Shown: positions 7,138 through 16,400 of the stretch, in pieces
Numbering within the stretch: the stretch's first letter is position 1
Layout: every line of letters starts with the position of its first letter
IMG/VR virus record: IMGVR_UViG_3300013005_000163
Span: 1 to 24,503 of that record
Strand: one strand, 5' to 3'
Length of the DNA stretch: 24,503 bases
From: a virus
Notes under the pieces: generated by a model
Database searches by the model: none
Seen by the model: only the letters and a program-made list of their open reading frames with translations
Told to the model about the DNA's origin: nothing
Position numbers and translations under genes: made by a program

Positions 7138-7850
7138 TATACTCCGAATCTTTGTCTTGTTGAATTATAATTTTGTAATACTTGAGTAGCTGAGTGTTGA
7201 ACACTATAAGATGATACTTGGGCTATATTTCCATTAAAGTAGTTGAATCCCCATAGTATACCTATACTACCTATATTCAAACCATATTGGCCACCAGTTA
7301 CTGTAAAACTCCAATCAGATATTCCATTTACATATGTTACTATACTTCCATCTGCAGCAGATGGAGCAGCATAAGTAACCATTACCCAATTATTTGTGTT
7401 AACGGCTGTACCTGTACTGTAGTTATATCTCCAATCACCATTGTAATAAGCGTTAGCTAATTTTCCACTATCCAAAAACATACCACTATTTACTGGTCCT
7501 CCACTATAATGTGACATTAATCCTCCACTTGCACTTGATGTTTTAATCCAAAAATTAATAGTATAAGGGGGATTTATAGTAAAAGAACTGCCGTCTCTAT
7601 AAGCAGCATAGTCATTTGAACCATCAAAAACAATACTACCACCCCCTGCAGTTGAGAATGTAGGGCCATTTGTTAAAGACCAGTTTCTGTTATTTGCTAC
7701 CCAATTATCCCAGTTAGTGCCTGAGCCTGGATAAGAGCTAGTTAGTCCTGGGTCCCATAACGCAAAAAGATCAGATTTAAGGAGTGTGGTATCATTTAAT
7801 AATTTTGCTCCTATACTGTTTATTTCATTTCCACCTAAATTTACTGGCAT
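7137..7850 (-). CDS. LamG/concanavalin-like jelly-roll protein 2
   Basis: 237 aa, paralogue of the gene at 6382-7137. The same signature appears at nearly the same positions: L-W-D-P-G (31-35), S-Y-P-G-S-G-T-N-W (39-47), N-G-P-T-F-S (61-66), G-S-I-V-F-D-G-S-N-D-Y (71-81). The usual L-S-G-N-G turn is replaced by V-A-N-N-R, so this loop differs. The C-terminus V-L-Q-N-Y-N-S-T-R-Q-R-F-G-V matches the shared ending of all four LamG proteins here. Its ATG is 3 nt past the stop of the small TFVKY gene, and its own stop overlaps the next LamG gene. Role as a glycan-binding decoration or adhesin is inferred. Confidence 0.85.
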   Translation of the reverse strand: MPVNLGGNEINSIGAKLLNDTTLLKSDLFALWDPGLTSSYPGSGTNWDNWVANNRNWSLTNGPTFSTAGGGSIVFDGSNDYAAYRDGSSFTINPPYTINFWIKTSSASGGLMSHYSGGPVNSGMFLDSGKLANAYYNGDWRYNYSTGTAVNTNNWVMVTYAAPSAADGSIVTYVNGISDWSFTVTGGQYGLNIGSIGILWGFNYFNGNIAQVSSYSVQHSATQVLQNYNSTRQRFGV

Positions 7851-7853
7851 AAT

Positions 7854-8108
7854 CTATTTATTTTCTGGTAATGGAGGATTCCACTCAGGTGTTGCTAATA
7901 TAGCTAATATTTCTTCATGTGAATAAGGACCTTGTTTTGTATCTAAACTAGCTACACTAGAAGGCATTTCATCAGTAGCATATTTAACAAATGTTAAAGT
8001 TTCATCTACTGATTTTCTTACTGTTTCGATTGATGTTTCAAATACTTGAGAAAAATCTATTTTGTCAAGTTCAGAAACATTAAATATTACGTAGTATTTT
8101 GGTTCCAT
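7854..8108 (-). CDS. Small fibre-cluster protein, TFVKY family, copy A
   Basis: 84 aa from the ATG at 8108, the start directly after the stop of the giant fibre gene (8110-8112). A longer frame reaching 8213 would run 100 nt into the fibre gene and is rejected. The protein matches the gene at 18788-19111: both have S-V/I-D-x-T-x-T-F-V-K-Y and end in Y-S/T-H-E-E/Q-I-L-x-I-L-x-x-x-E-W. In both places it lies 3-4 nt before a LamG gene. The end resembles short phage proteins with a 'YTHEQILAIL' tail, but I do not know a function. A fibre or LamG assembly chaperone is one guess from position. No signal peptide or membrane segment. Confidence 0.8.
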   Translation of the reverse strand: MEPKYYVIFNVSELDKIDFSQVFETSIETVRKSVDETLTFVKYATDEMPSSVASLDTKQGPYSHEEILAILATPEWNPPLPENK

Positions 8109-8109
8109 A

Positions 8110-11100
8110 TTATGTTGATCGTTTTGCAGGTGCAATTTCAGGACAAACTTCTTGTAACAAGAACTTGAACACCTTACATGAATTATTATTGTATAAGAAT
8201 AGATCGTTTTCACCTTCTACAATTGTATAGTTACCTATACCGTTGTTTAATGATAAGTCAGATGTGTATACTGTACACCATCTATATGATGATGAACCTA
8301 AATCTTTTGTTCCGTTTGTTGGATTACCTACACCATCTATTGGTAAAACACTATTAGGACCAAACCCAATACCTACATTATTTCCGTTTGCTGCATTATC
8401 ATATATTGCTGCAGTAGCATAAACTGTTCTTGAATTAAGAATCATTGTACCTGTTATACCAATATTACCTGCATTTCCATTTAGTGAAATTACTTCTGTT
8501 CCACTATTATTAAACAGTGATGCACCAACGGCATTATTACTGTAATTTTGGTAAACTATAAATCTACTACATACACAAGTACCATTTAAGCGAAAATCAC
8601 CACCAGCAACATTTAATCTTGTACTTGGAGATGAAGTACCTATACCAACATTTCCTCCAATTGGTTGTAGTAAAATATCTTTTACTCCAAAATCGTTACT
8701 ACCAGGTCCACTATTATCATAAGAACCTTGAATCCAAGGATGGTAGTTATATCCTTCTGAACCTACACCAAATTGAAGGCTATTAGTTGCGTTGGTTCCT
8801 TGTATTCTAAATATTGCTGTACTATTGGTAAAATCATTGCTTGGACATGAATTGATTGCTCCTGCTACAACAGCAGCACCTAAACTATTTGTTCCCCCAT
8901 CATACCTTTCAGGCAAGTTTACAGTTAGCCTATTTTGAGGACTTGTATTGTTTATACCTACATTCCCTGAAAATATAGCTGTTGGGGCACAAACAGTGCA
9001 AGCAAAACAAGCAACTCCACTTTCAAATATTCTTGCTTTAACACTTACTGATGCTGTACCTCCCTCATCTGCTGTTCCTGTGGCAAATGAAAAACCAGCA
9101 TTATATCCGGATCTAGTACCTCCTTGGAATATTAATTCACCATATTGATTAAATGGGAAAGTTCCTGAACCATCATTTGGAAATCTTTCACTGTAATATA
9201 TATAAGGAATAGCAGCAACAGAAGTTACAAAACATCCTCTAACTCCAGCTTTTAAAGGTCCTTCTAAATAACATGAAGCTCCTACATAAGTAGAACATAA
9301 TTGAGGAGTACACACTTGACAAGCAAAACATGCTATACCAGAATTAAACATTTTTAAATCTTGGTATACAGCTGTTGGTGATGTTATAGTTCCTGCAAAT
9401 CTACCTAACCAGGTAGATATACTACCATCTGTACCAGAACAAGCACCTACAAAGCCTGTAGAAAAATTAAAATATTTCATTAAACCATGTCTACTAGCAA
9501 CATCAACAATAACTCCAGAACAATCTGTTGCTACTGTCATTGATGTACCTGTAATTGAGCCTCCTCTAAATGAAGGAGCACAAACTTGGCAAGCAAAACA
9601 AGCTATACCATCACTTGTAATATCAAATCTTCTACTACCACTAGTGTAGAATATCATTGGTGTAGCTGACTTGTTATTAATTAATGCATTTTCACTACTA
9701 TCACTTTCAATAACAAATTTATTACCATTACCATTATTTCCTAATGCAATTAAAGAGCCAAAATTATTACCACCAATTACTAATTGTTGTCTGCATCCAC
9801 TAAGAGCAGTACCAGTACCAATAAGAAGACTACATCCTCCTGTAGGCTGTAATAATAAGTTATAGGCTGTAGCGCCATCATCAAAACGCATTGCTTGCAT
9901 CCATGTTGGTCCTGTTGGATCAACACCTATATTTAATCCGTAATTTCCGTTATTTGAACTTATAATCAAACCATCTCTTGCACATCCTACAGCTGGAACT
10001 CCATCATTTGATGATTGTTGAACATGTAAAGTGCTTCTTGGAGATGCTGTTCTAACACCAACACAACCACCATTATTTAGTACTAATACAGCACCATTAT
10101 TAATAACAGTCATATCACAGTTAGTACTTCTAAATCTTAATTGGTTAGGACCAAAATCGATAAATGAGTTTTGGGTGCCGTGTGATAAAAGATCTAATTC
10201 TGAAGATCCATTTGATGCTGTTGCTTGAATTCTTAAACCAGCATTACTATTGTTTACAATGTGTAAATTAGTAGCTGGGGCAGTTGTTCCTATGCCTATA
10301 CAGCCTCCTAATGGGTTTAATAATAAGTTATAATATATTGCTCCACTATAATCACCTGCTTGTATATATGTTGGGTATCCATTTCCTCCTGCTGAGAAAT
10401 TAGATACACCAATTCTGCCATAAATGTCTCCACCATCTGTTACTACTATACCATTTGTTGTGTTTGTATGTGTTGGGATTGATGTTGGTAATCCTGAGCT
10501 GAATTCAGCTTTTGTTCTTGGAGTTCCTGTACCTACACCAAGGCATCCACTAACTATAGAGGCACCTGTAACTACAGAAACAGGAGCACATACTTGACAA
10601 GCAAAACAAGCTATACCACCGCTTGTTATGCGCATACGTTCGGTATTTCCAGTTTTGAGAATTAAAGCAGAACTAACAGTAGGACCTATTAAAAAGTTTC
10701 CCGTTCCTCTATCTACATAAGCATCATTATAAACTGTGCCATCAAGTCTCCATCTTACATAAGCATCTCCTGTTGTTGCAGAATTAATAGATAATCCTGT
10801 TTGTCCGCCACCAAGGGTCAATGGATCTGTTGGTGATGTAGTACCTATACCTACACATCCACTAAACAATCCAGTAGGAGCACAAACAGCACCATTAGTG
10901 CAAAAAGTACCTCCATGAGTGAATATACCATTTGAATCAATAGAACCATCTGCTTTAATACCAATCCAGTTTGTAATTCCACTATTTACAATAAACATGC
11001 CGCTTGAAGCAGGTGCTTGTAACCAAGATGAATTTGCATATGGGGATGCGGATGCTTTACCTATTAAGCGAGCACAATTTGAATCAAATGTTGGAGAACA

Positions 11101-12816
11101 AACAGTGCAAGCAAAACAAGCTATGCCTGCTGCAAATAAAGTTAATTTAGGAACATTAGTTCCTCCAGCATCTATAAGGAAATTTAATGAGTTACTATTT
11201 GCTAATGACGAACCAATTGCAAGTCCCCAACTATTACCATAAGCACCTAATTGAAGTCCAGCGTAAGCAGAACCACTATCGGCTTGGTTATCTATTCTTG
11301 CCCAAGTATAAGCATTTTGGTCTTTTCTAGCATGTAATAATTGGGTTGGTGATAGTGTTCCTATACCAACATCTCCTGATAGAAATGATATAGTATTTGT
11401 TCCAGTAGGGTTAACAATCATTGCATTTTCCGCCGCTGAATAAATTGAAAAGTCATATACAGTAGCTGTTTTTGCTCTTAATATTAAACCTCTAGCATCA
11501 TTATAGCTTACTGTACCTTGTGTTGTATATGCGTTTGTTGTGGCAACAAAATTATTAGAAAGAGATGTTACACTACTAGCAAAGCAAGCAGCACCACTAG
11601 AACTAATAAAACTATTGTTATAGAAACATGTTCTAGACCCATCTTCAAATATACCTGAAGACGTCATATGGTGCATTCCATTTCCTTTAGAAAGGAAATT
11701 ACAGCTAATACCTGGTTCGTTTCCTAAAACGCCTGAGTTTCTAGGTCCTACTAGGAATACAGCTGAATCATAAGTTGATCCTGATGGATTAGAATAAATC
11801 CACTGATTGTCTTCACTGTCCCATAACATTGAACCTGTTAGTCCAGTAGAGCCAGAGTCATAAACTGCTAAACCACCAAAACGTATTGTTGGTGTATCTG
11901 TGTTCACAGTTATAATGTTAGTGCCTATGTTAAGTTGGGATGATGTTATATACTGAACACTTTGAGTGCCAAATATAGTGACATTATTAAAGTAAGAAGT
12001 TCCACTTACATACATGTCTTTAGTTACTCTTAAACCACCATCTGTATAAAGCGAGGCTGTTGAAGTAAAAGAAATAGCATTGTTTGCAGCACTAATGTAT
12101 TGAGTATTGACAAATGTATTTGAACCTGTTGTGGCATAAGATCCTGTCTTAGAAGATAAAGCCGCAACACCAACTAAAGCAGCTGTTGCAGTTGATGAAA
12201 CACAGTTTACAGTTGCGTCATTAGATGATGTATAACTGTTGAATGAACTAGTAAGAGTGTATGATCCAGTTCTGGATGTTAGAGTAGCTATAGATGCTAA
12301 AGCTAATGCTGTTGAAGCAGCTACACTAGTTACAGTTGCATTGTTTGATGAAGTGTAACTATTGAATGAGTTTATAGGTGTAAAAGCACTACTATCTAAA
12401 CCATCTAATAATTCTGCATTTGCGGCATATGAAGATGTGATTGCAAATGATGATGTGTTTATCTGAGTAGCAGGGCTAACATAAGACGCGGTAATAGCGA
12501 AAGATGCCGTATTAATTTGTGTAGCAGGGCTAACATACGATGCTGTGATAGCAAACGAGGATGTTATTACAGTGTTATTATAATCAACAGTTGAAGCATA
12601 AGAAGAAGTTACAGCAAATGACGCTGTATTAATTTGTGTGTTAGGGCTTACATATGATGCTGTAGTTGCAAATGAAGCTGAATCAACAGAACCAGTTAAG
12701 GCACCAATGATAGGGCCAGTTACAGTTAATGATCCTGTTATTGTAACATTTCCAAACTGGTTTAATGAACCTGAAGCAGCGTATGAACCACTTATAATAG
12801 GGCTATCTATAATCAT
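8110..12816 (-). CDS. Giant cysteine-rich tail-fibre-like protein A
   Basis: 1568 aa. The N-terminus has an 18-aa tandem repeat (47-132), then a stretch shared with fibre B (about 220-400). The body is built of fibre repeats of the type G-N/C-V/I-G-I-G-T-x-S/A-P and R-M-R-I-T-S. The cysteine strand G-I/V-A-C-F-A-C-x-V-C-A/S/T-P occurs at about residues 564, 734, 1070, 1160 and 1267, with degenerate copies near 408 and 637. By my count there are 41 Cys. The C-terminus (1505-1568) carries the conserved phage fibre ending Y-T-S-D-L-S-L-N-N (13-21 of that segment), I-V-E-G-E-N-D-L-F-L-Y, and Q-E-V, here with Cys at 1547 and 1558, positions where I recall Gly or Lys and Asp/Glu in other phages. 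Likely trimeric receptor-binding fibre. Start at 12816 is 23 nt after an octamer; no Shine-Dalgarno sequence. Confidence 0.88.
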   Translation of the reverse strand: MIIDSPIISGSYAASGSLNQFGNVTITGSLTVTGPIIGALTGSVDSASFATTASYVSPNTQINTASFAVTSSYASTVDYNNTVITSSFAITASYVSPATQINTASFAITASYVSPATQINTSSFAITSSYAANAELLDGLDSSAFTPINSFNSYTSSNNATVTSVAASTALALASIATLTSRTGSYTLTSSFNSYTSSNDATVNCVSSTATAALVGVAALSSKTGSYATTGSNTFVNTQYISAANNAISFTSTASLYTDGGLRVTKDMYVSGTSYFNNVTIFGTQSVQYITSSQLNIGTNIITVNTDTPTIRFGGLAVYDSGSTGLTGSMLWDSEDNQWIYSNPSGSTYDSAVFLVGPRNSGVLGNEPGISCNFLSKGNGMHHMTSSGIFEDGSRTCFYNNSFISSSGAACFASSVTSLSNNFVATTNAYTTQGTVSYNDARGLILRAKTATVYDFSIYSAAENAMIVNPTGTNTISFLSGDVGIGTLSPTQLLHARKDQNAYTWARIDNQADSGSAYAGLQLGAYGNSWGLAIGSSLANSNSLNFLIDAGGTNVPKLTLFAAGIACFACTVCSPTFDSNCARLIGKASASPYANSSWLQAPASSGMFIVNSGITNWIGIKADGSIDSNGIFTHGGTFCTNGAVCAPTGLFSGCVGIGTTSPTDPLTLGGGQTGLSINSATTGDAYVRWRLDGTVYNDAYVDRGTGNFLIGPTVSSALILKTGNTERMRITSGGIACFACQVCAPVSVVTGASIVSGCLGVGTGTPRTKAEFSSGLPTSIPTHTNTTNGIVVTDGGDIYGRIGVSNFSAGGNGYPTYIQAGDYSGAIYYNLLLNPLGGCIGIGTTAPATNLHIVNNSNAGLRIQATASNGSSELDLLSHGTQNSFIDFGPNQLRFRSTNCDMTVINNGAVLVLNNGGCVGVRTASPRSTLHVQQSSNDGVPAVGCARDGLIISSNNGNYGLNIGVDPTGPTWMQAMRFDDGATAYNLLLQPTGGCSLLIGTGTALSGCRQQLVIGGNNFGSLIALGNNGNGNKFVIESDSSENALINNKSATPMIFYTSGSRRFDITSDGIACFACQVCAPSFRGGSITGTSMTVATDCSGVIVDVASRHGLMKYFNFSTGFVGACSGTDGSISTWLGRFAGTITSPTAVYQDLKMFNSGIACFACQVCTPQLCSTYVGASCYLEGPLKAGVRGCFVTSVAAIPYIYYSERFPNDGSGTFPFNQYGELIFQGGTRSGYNAGFSFATGTADEGGTASVSVKARIFESGVACFACTVCAPTAIFSGNVGINNTSPQNRLTVNLPERYDGGTNSLGAAVVAGAINSCPSNDFTNSTAIFRIQGTNATNSLQFGVGSEGYNYHPWIQGSYDNSGPGSNDFGVKDILLQPIGGNVGIGTSSPSTRLNVAGGDFRLNGTCVCSRFIVYQNYSNNAVGASLFNNSGTEVISLNGNAGNIGITGTMILNSRTVYATAAIYDNAANGNNVGIGFGPNSVLPIDGVGNPTNGTKDLGSSSYRWCTVYTSDLSLNNGIGNYTIVEGENDLFLYNNNSCKVFKFLLQEVCPEIAPAKRST
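9567..9609. repeat. Exact 43-nt repeat, copy in fibre A
   Basis: Identical base for base with 16075-16117 in fibre B. It encodes the cysteine strand A-C-F-A-C-Q-V-C-A-P-S-F in the same frame in both genes. Ten further related 35-nt copies, less exact, occur in the three fibre genes. A good seed for recombination between the two genes. Confidence 0.9.
10622..10643. repeat. Exact 22-nt fibre repeat, copy 1
   Basis: Encodes the R-M-R-I-T-S part of the fibre repeat. The same 22 nt occur at 21501-21522 and 22047-22068 in fibre C. They contain the palindrome ATGCGCAT. Each of these three copies is followed on the coding strand by a strand of the fibre: the cysteine strand here, G-C-V-G-I in the second and G-G-V-V-L in the third. 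Confidence 0.85.
11678..11727. repeat. Exact 50-nt repeat with an inverted repeat, copy in fibre A
   Basis: Identical to 16995-17044 in fibre B, inside a larger region (about 11620-12160 and 16925-17470) that is similar in protein but has many silent differences. Within it TTTCCTTT-AG-AAAGGAAA (11681-11698) is a perfect inverted repeat that could extrude as a short hairpin. The flanks differ at synonymous sites, which makes this conserved core stand out. Confidence 0.9.
12421..12678 (-). repeat. Tandem 18-aa repeat in the N-terminal region of fibre A
   Basis: Units of the form S-F-A-I-T-A-S-Y-V-S-P-A-T-Q-I-N-T-A (18 aa, 54 nt) recur about five times at residues 47-132. Two units are near-identical in protein but differ at several silent bases, so they are not a fresh slippage product. 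The segment is Ser/Thr/Ala-rich, beta-like, and ends in A-E-L-L-D-G-L-D-S, which is also present in the upstream partial fibre gene. Confidence 0.8.
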
Positions 12817-12839
12817 CTCTTAAATTAGGTTATTCCTGT

Positions 12840-12847
12840 ATAAATAT
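12840..12847 (-). promoter_or_regulatory. Intergenic ATATTTAT motif before fibre A
   Basis: Coding-strand context is TTGTAATATTTATACAGGAAT, ending 23 nt before the ATG at 12816. It sits between imperfect inverted arms AATTAGGTT (12823-12831) and AATCCTAATT (12856-12865), which may be coincidental. Promoter role is inferred; it would drive the fibre A, small gene, LamG, LamG unit. Confidence 0.5.
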
Positions 12848-12863
12848 TACAAAGAAATCCTAA

Positions 12864-13046
12864 TTATTCAACGGCCGTTACAGGATTTGATATTTTGCAA
12901 AGATTATTTGGATATAGTTCTTGCACACTAGGAAAAGCAGTTTCTGCTTCTTCTAGTGTGGTATAAACGTATTCCGGATCTTCAGCATTTAGTTTTGCCA
13001 CCCAGATTTCAGCCCCAGGCATAAATTGTTTTAAAATGTAAAACAT
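12864..13046 (-). CDS. Small hypothetical protein before fibre A
   Basis: 60 aa: M-F-Y-I-L-K-Q-F, then a strand, an acidic middle (N-A-E-D-P-E-Y-V-Y-T-T-L-E-E-A-E) and Y-P-N-N-L-C-K-I near 45-52. The segment 'Y-x-T-x-E-E-A' followed by an amphipathic helix is common in small phage proteins, but I recognise no family. The start is 3 nt past the stop of the 138-aa gene at 13050, so the two are co-transcribed. It ends 47 nt before the fibre A start. No signal peptide, membrane segment or repeats. Confidence 0.7.
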   Translation of the reverse strand: MFYILKQFMPGAEIWVAKLNAEDPEYVYTTLEEAETAFPSVQELYPNNLCKISNPVTAVE

Positions 13047-13049
13047 TTA

Positions 13050-13466
13050 TTAAACAGTTGGAGTTGTTGATGGAGTTGGAGTCACTGATGGTGAAGGTAC
13101 TTCTGGACTTGGACTTGGAGATGGTACTAACCAAGGAGCAGTTAAATTAATTGTTGGAGGATTAATTTGATTCTCGATTTGAGTAGCTAAGTTAGCATAC
13201 ATTCTATCAACACTTCCTGTGTCGTAAGCGTTTATAGCATTTACTACCCATCCTTGTACTTGTTCTTTTGTTAAATCTTCGAACGGAGTAAATGAACCTG
13301 TACCTAATGGTCCTACCATTTGTGTACCAATACTACCAGCAGTGTATGAACCAGTGGTTGCATATAATTGCCAATGTACGTTGAATACTACGTCGGTTTG
13401 GCCTGACTCTGTTGGGTAGCATTCTAATGGGTTGAAGTTCCAGTTGTAAGTGATATCTAATGACAT
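13050..13466 (-). CDS. DUF7936-like phage protein with Pro/Ser/Thr tail
   Basis: 138 aa. The first 110 residues match a phage family I recall as DUF7936: Y-N-W-N-F-N-P-L-E-C-Y-P (7-18), then Q-T-D-V-V-F-N-V-H-W-Q-L (23-34), and T-P-F-E-D-L-T-K-E-Q-V-Q-G-W-V (60-74), ending with a helix containing N-I-N-P-P-like residues. The family is common beside phage fibre genes, with no established role that I know. Unlike typical members it ends with a low-complexity tail of P-S-P-S-P-S, P-E-V-P and T-P-T-P-S-T (about 112-138), probably unstructured, reminiscent of O-glycosylated or surface-exposed linkers. Starts 22 nt after the octamer at 13489. It leads the small gene and fibre A. Confidence 0.8.
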   Translation of the reverse strand: MSLDITYNWNFNPLECYPTESGQTDVVFNVHWQLYATTGSYTAGSIGTQMVGPLGTGSFTPFEDLTKEQVQGWVVNAINAYDTGSVDRMYANLATQIENQINPPTINLTAPWLVPSPSPSPEVPSPSVTPTPSTTPTV

Positions 13467-13488
13467 TGTGTTTGTTTTATTGTTTATT

Positions 13489-13496
13489 ATAAATAT
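13489..13496 (-). promoter_or_regulatory. Intergenic ATATTTAT motif before the DUF7936-like gene
   Basis: Coding-strand context is TAATAATATTTATAATAAACA, ending 22 nt before the ATG at 13466 in the 32-nt gap after the stop of fibre B. Promoter role is inferred. Confidence 0.5.
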
Positions 13497-13498
13497 TA

Positions 13499-16400
13499 TT
13501 AAATTATTTGTTTTAAGAAAATTGTAGTACCATCACCTGTAGCTGATGAATTATATCCATTTATTTTAAATCTAATTGTGTAGGTTCCACCTAAGCCAAT
13601 ACTTGAATATTCAGCACCACTATAGAACATACAAACGTTTACTGTCAAATTACCACCACCAGATCCATATAAAGATCTTGGAGGTGTACTTCTTTGACAC
13701 CAAAATATATAATCAGTAACAGCAGCTCCACTAAATCCAGTACCTATAAGTAAATCTCCGTAGTAAAAATCAGCATATGCTCCAGATCCAGCTCCGTTGG
13801 GGTTTGCTACAATTGCTACTTCGTACAATGCAGCACCACTTCGTGTTACTGTATTAAATATAGCGTTTCCTGTACCTGATCCTCCATTTAATGTGGAAAA
13901 ACTTGCTCCTTGATATCCTCTAGCAGTCACTATACCACAATGGCAAGCACCACCATTATAATCAAAGCAGTGTTTAGTATTATAATTATCCGCTGACCAT
14001 TGTAATAAGTATGGAACACAATTATTGTGGTTTATCCATTGAATATATCCACCTGTTGACCAGTTAAATTCCATTCTTAAAGCACCTCCATCACACCAAT
14101 AAGGAGTAGCACATTGAGTTCCAGCTCCCATATTACCCATAGTGTGGGTTCCTGAAAGTATAGATCCATTACATGCTGTTAAGAAATTATATCCAAAGTT
14201 TGAACAATAAGTTCCATTGCAGTTAAATATAGTATTACCATTTGTATCTATTGATAATCTAGCACAGTTAAAATGACCAGTATATAATCTAAAATTATCT
14301 TTAGAAAAATATTGACCTGGATTTTCAGCTGCTTCAACTAATACATGGTCTAGATAAGTACAAGTTATACCTGATCGGTAATCTAGTGCTCTAGCTTCAA
14401 ATACATCTCCAGGACTAGATATAGTAAAAGGTATATTAATATATTGATAACAACCACTAGTACAGAAAGTATTTGCTGAGACGTTCATACCAGATCCTCT
14501 ATTAGTATCTAAATAAAATAAAGTTGATCTACATGAGTTATTATCTACTTTCATTCTGAATTTAGCTACATAAGAGCCTGGTGTTAAATAACTATATGGG
14601 CCATAGAAAAATGTACTTGAGGCATTAATATTTGCTACTTTAGCACAACCATAAGTTGCAGCTCCATCTACTACAATACATTGGTTTGCAGAGCCATTTG
14701 CTAATTGCCAATGGTTAATTGTATAAAATCTTTGAACACAAGTGTTTAGGTGGATTCTAGAAGAACTAAGTATAATATTTTCTTGACTAGTACCAACAAT
14801 AATTCCGGGAGCGCAAACTGTATTTGAAAAGCAAGTCACACCTGTAGGAGAAATGCTCATTCTAGTAACGGGTGCTGTACCACCAGCCATTGTCTTAAAC
14901 ATAATAACGCCAGCGTTTGTAGCAGAAACATCTTGTCCCGCTTCAATTACTGCCATTGGGTCAGTAGCATTGTAATAAGCCCAGAAATTTATAAGACTTG
15001 TGCTATATGTGTTAGGCCAGTTATTTTCTAAATTTAAAGTGTTTTGAGCACCATTATACACTCCAGTTAAATGAAGTCTACCATATGGGGTTGAAGTCCC
15101 TATACCAACATTTGATGATGCGTTAACAATCAAAGCAGTACTATTAGCTATTCTAAGTTGTATTGTACAATCACTTTGGGGAAATAAACCTGTTGATACA
15201 GCACCAGAATTTACATATCCATATCCGTTTTGTACCCAAACACTTCCTCCAATTTGATATGTTACACCGTGAACGTTAAGAGCAAAAGCACAATATGAGC
15301 CACCTATTGTTACGTTACCTGCAAAACAAGAAGTACCATTTACTTCTAATTTGTAGTTTGGAGTTGTGGTACCTATACCTACACATCCTGCAAAATAAGA
15401 CGCACCACCAGCTGAATATAAAGCATAATTTACACTAGAACCATTTGTTTGGTTTGCTATATATAAACCATAGTTATTAGTTATAGATGCCCCAGATAGT
15501 AGTTCACTATTAACTATATATACTCCAAAAGCGTTTGTTGTTGCTGTTGAAGCTTTAATTCTAGCATTAGCAAGTAATCCATAATTATTAGTTCCTGACA
15601 ATTGAGGATCTAGTAGTAATGCATATTGATTTGATCCGCATGTTAATGCCCCACCAATAAAAACACTAGCATAATATTGATCTGATGCACCAACTGATAA
15701 TCTACAATCTGATATTAAAATATCTCTAAATCTACCTGTTCCTCCTGAGCAAATACTTGCTCCACAAACTAATGTTGATCCATAAATTGTAGTACCACTA
15801 ACTGTACCCCCTGCAAATATTGAAGCACAAACAGTACCAGAAAAAGTAGATATACCTGTTCCACTATTTACTCTAAAATATTCAGTTGTACCAGCATTAT
15901 TTGTAACACTTAATAAAGGATAGTTATTTGCTGGAGATGAAGCGTCTTTAACTCGTAATCCATAAGGTGTTGAATTTGCTGTGTTTGTAAATTCAGCAAC
16001 AAAATCAGTACTTGCTTGGGTTACTGATAATTTACCTGTGAAGGTACCACTAGTACCTGATACTGTTCCTCCTGTAAATGAAGGAGCACAAACTTGGCAA
16101 GCAAAACAAGCTATACCTGCGGATGTTATACGCATTTTTTCGGTACTTGTTGCTCCAAAAGCAGTGTAAAATCTTAAATCAGAATAATCAACTCCCGGTC
16201 CACTATAAGACCTGATTTCTCCACCATAATCTATATATGTGTTACTACCAGCAGTTGAATACATAGCTATTCTTCCATATAAAATACCAGAACCTCCAGA
16301 TTCATTGTTATTAGCTATTCCTAATACAGCCCCACTTGAAGCTGCAATTTCAGTAAGCCTATTTGGCGATTGAGTACCTATACCTACGTTACGACCACAT

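Noticed and set aside
7854-8213. Longer version of the small gene starting at 8213
   Set aside because: It would overlap fibre A's conserved C-terminus by about 100 nt. The ATG at 8108, right after the fibre stop, gives the part that matches the paralogue at 18788-19111.
8110-8310. Peptidase_S74 self-cleaving chaperone at the fibre C-terminus
   Set aside because: No catalytic Ser-Lys dyad or typical S74 motifs seen; the ending belongs to another conserved fibre terminus.
8984-9018. C-x-x-C-x-x-C as a ferredoxin-type 4Fe-4S site
   Set aside because: The spacing matches the first three ligands, but there is no fourth C-P and the strand lies in beta-rich fibre repeats. A metal site formed between chains remains possible and is listed as a finding.
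12823-12865. Inverted arms AATTAGGTT / AATCCTAATT as a terminator before fibre A
   Set aside because: The arms are imperfect, AT-rich and separated by 24 nt, with only a short T run after them. Too weak to call.
8948-16169. Plus-strand open frames through the fibre genes (for example 8948-9148, 10919-11242, 15981-16169) that repeat V-Q-A-K-Q-A
   Set aside because: They are the antisense reading of the repeated cysteine strand. They lie wholly inside long minus-strand genes with clear protein families, and no other support exists for them.
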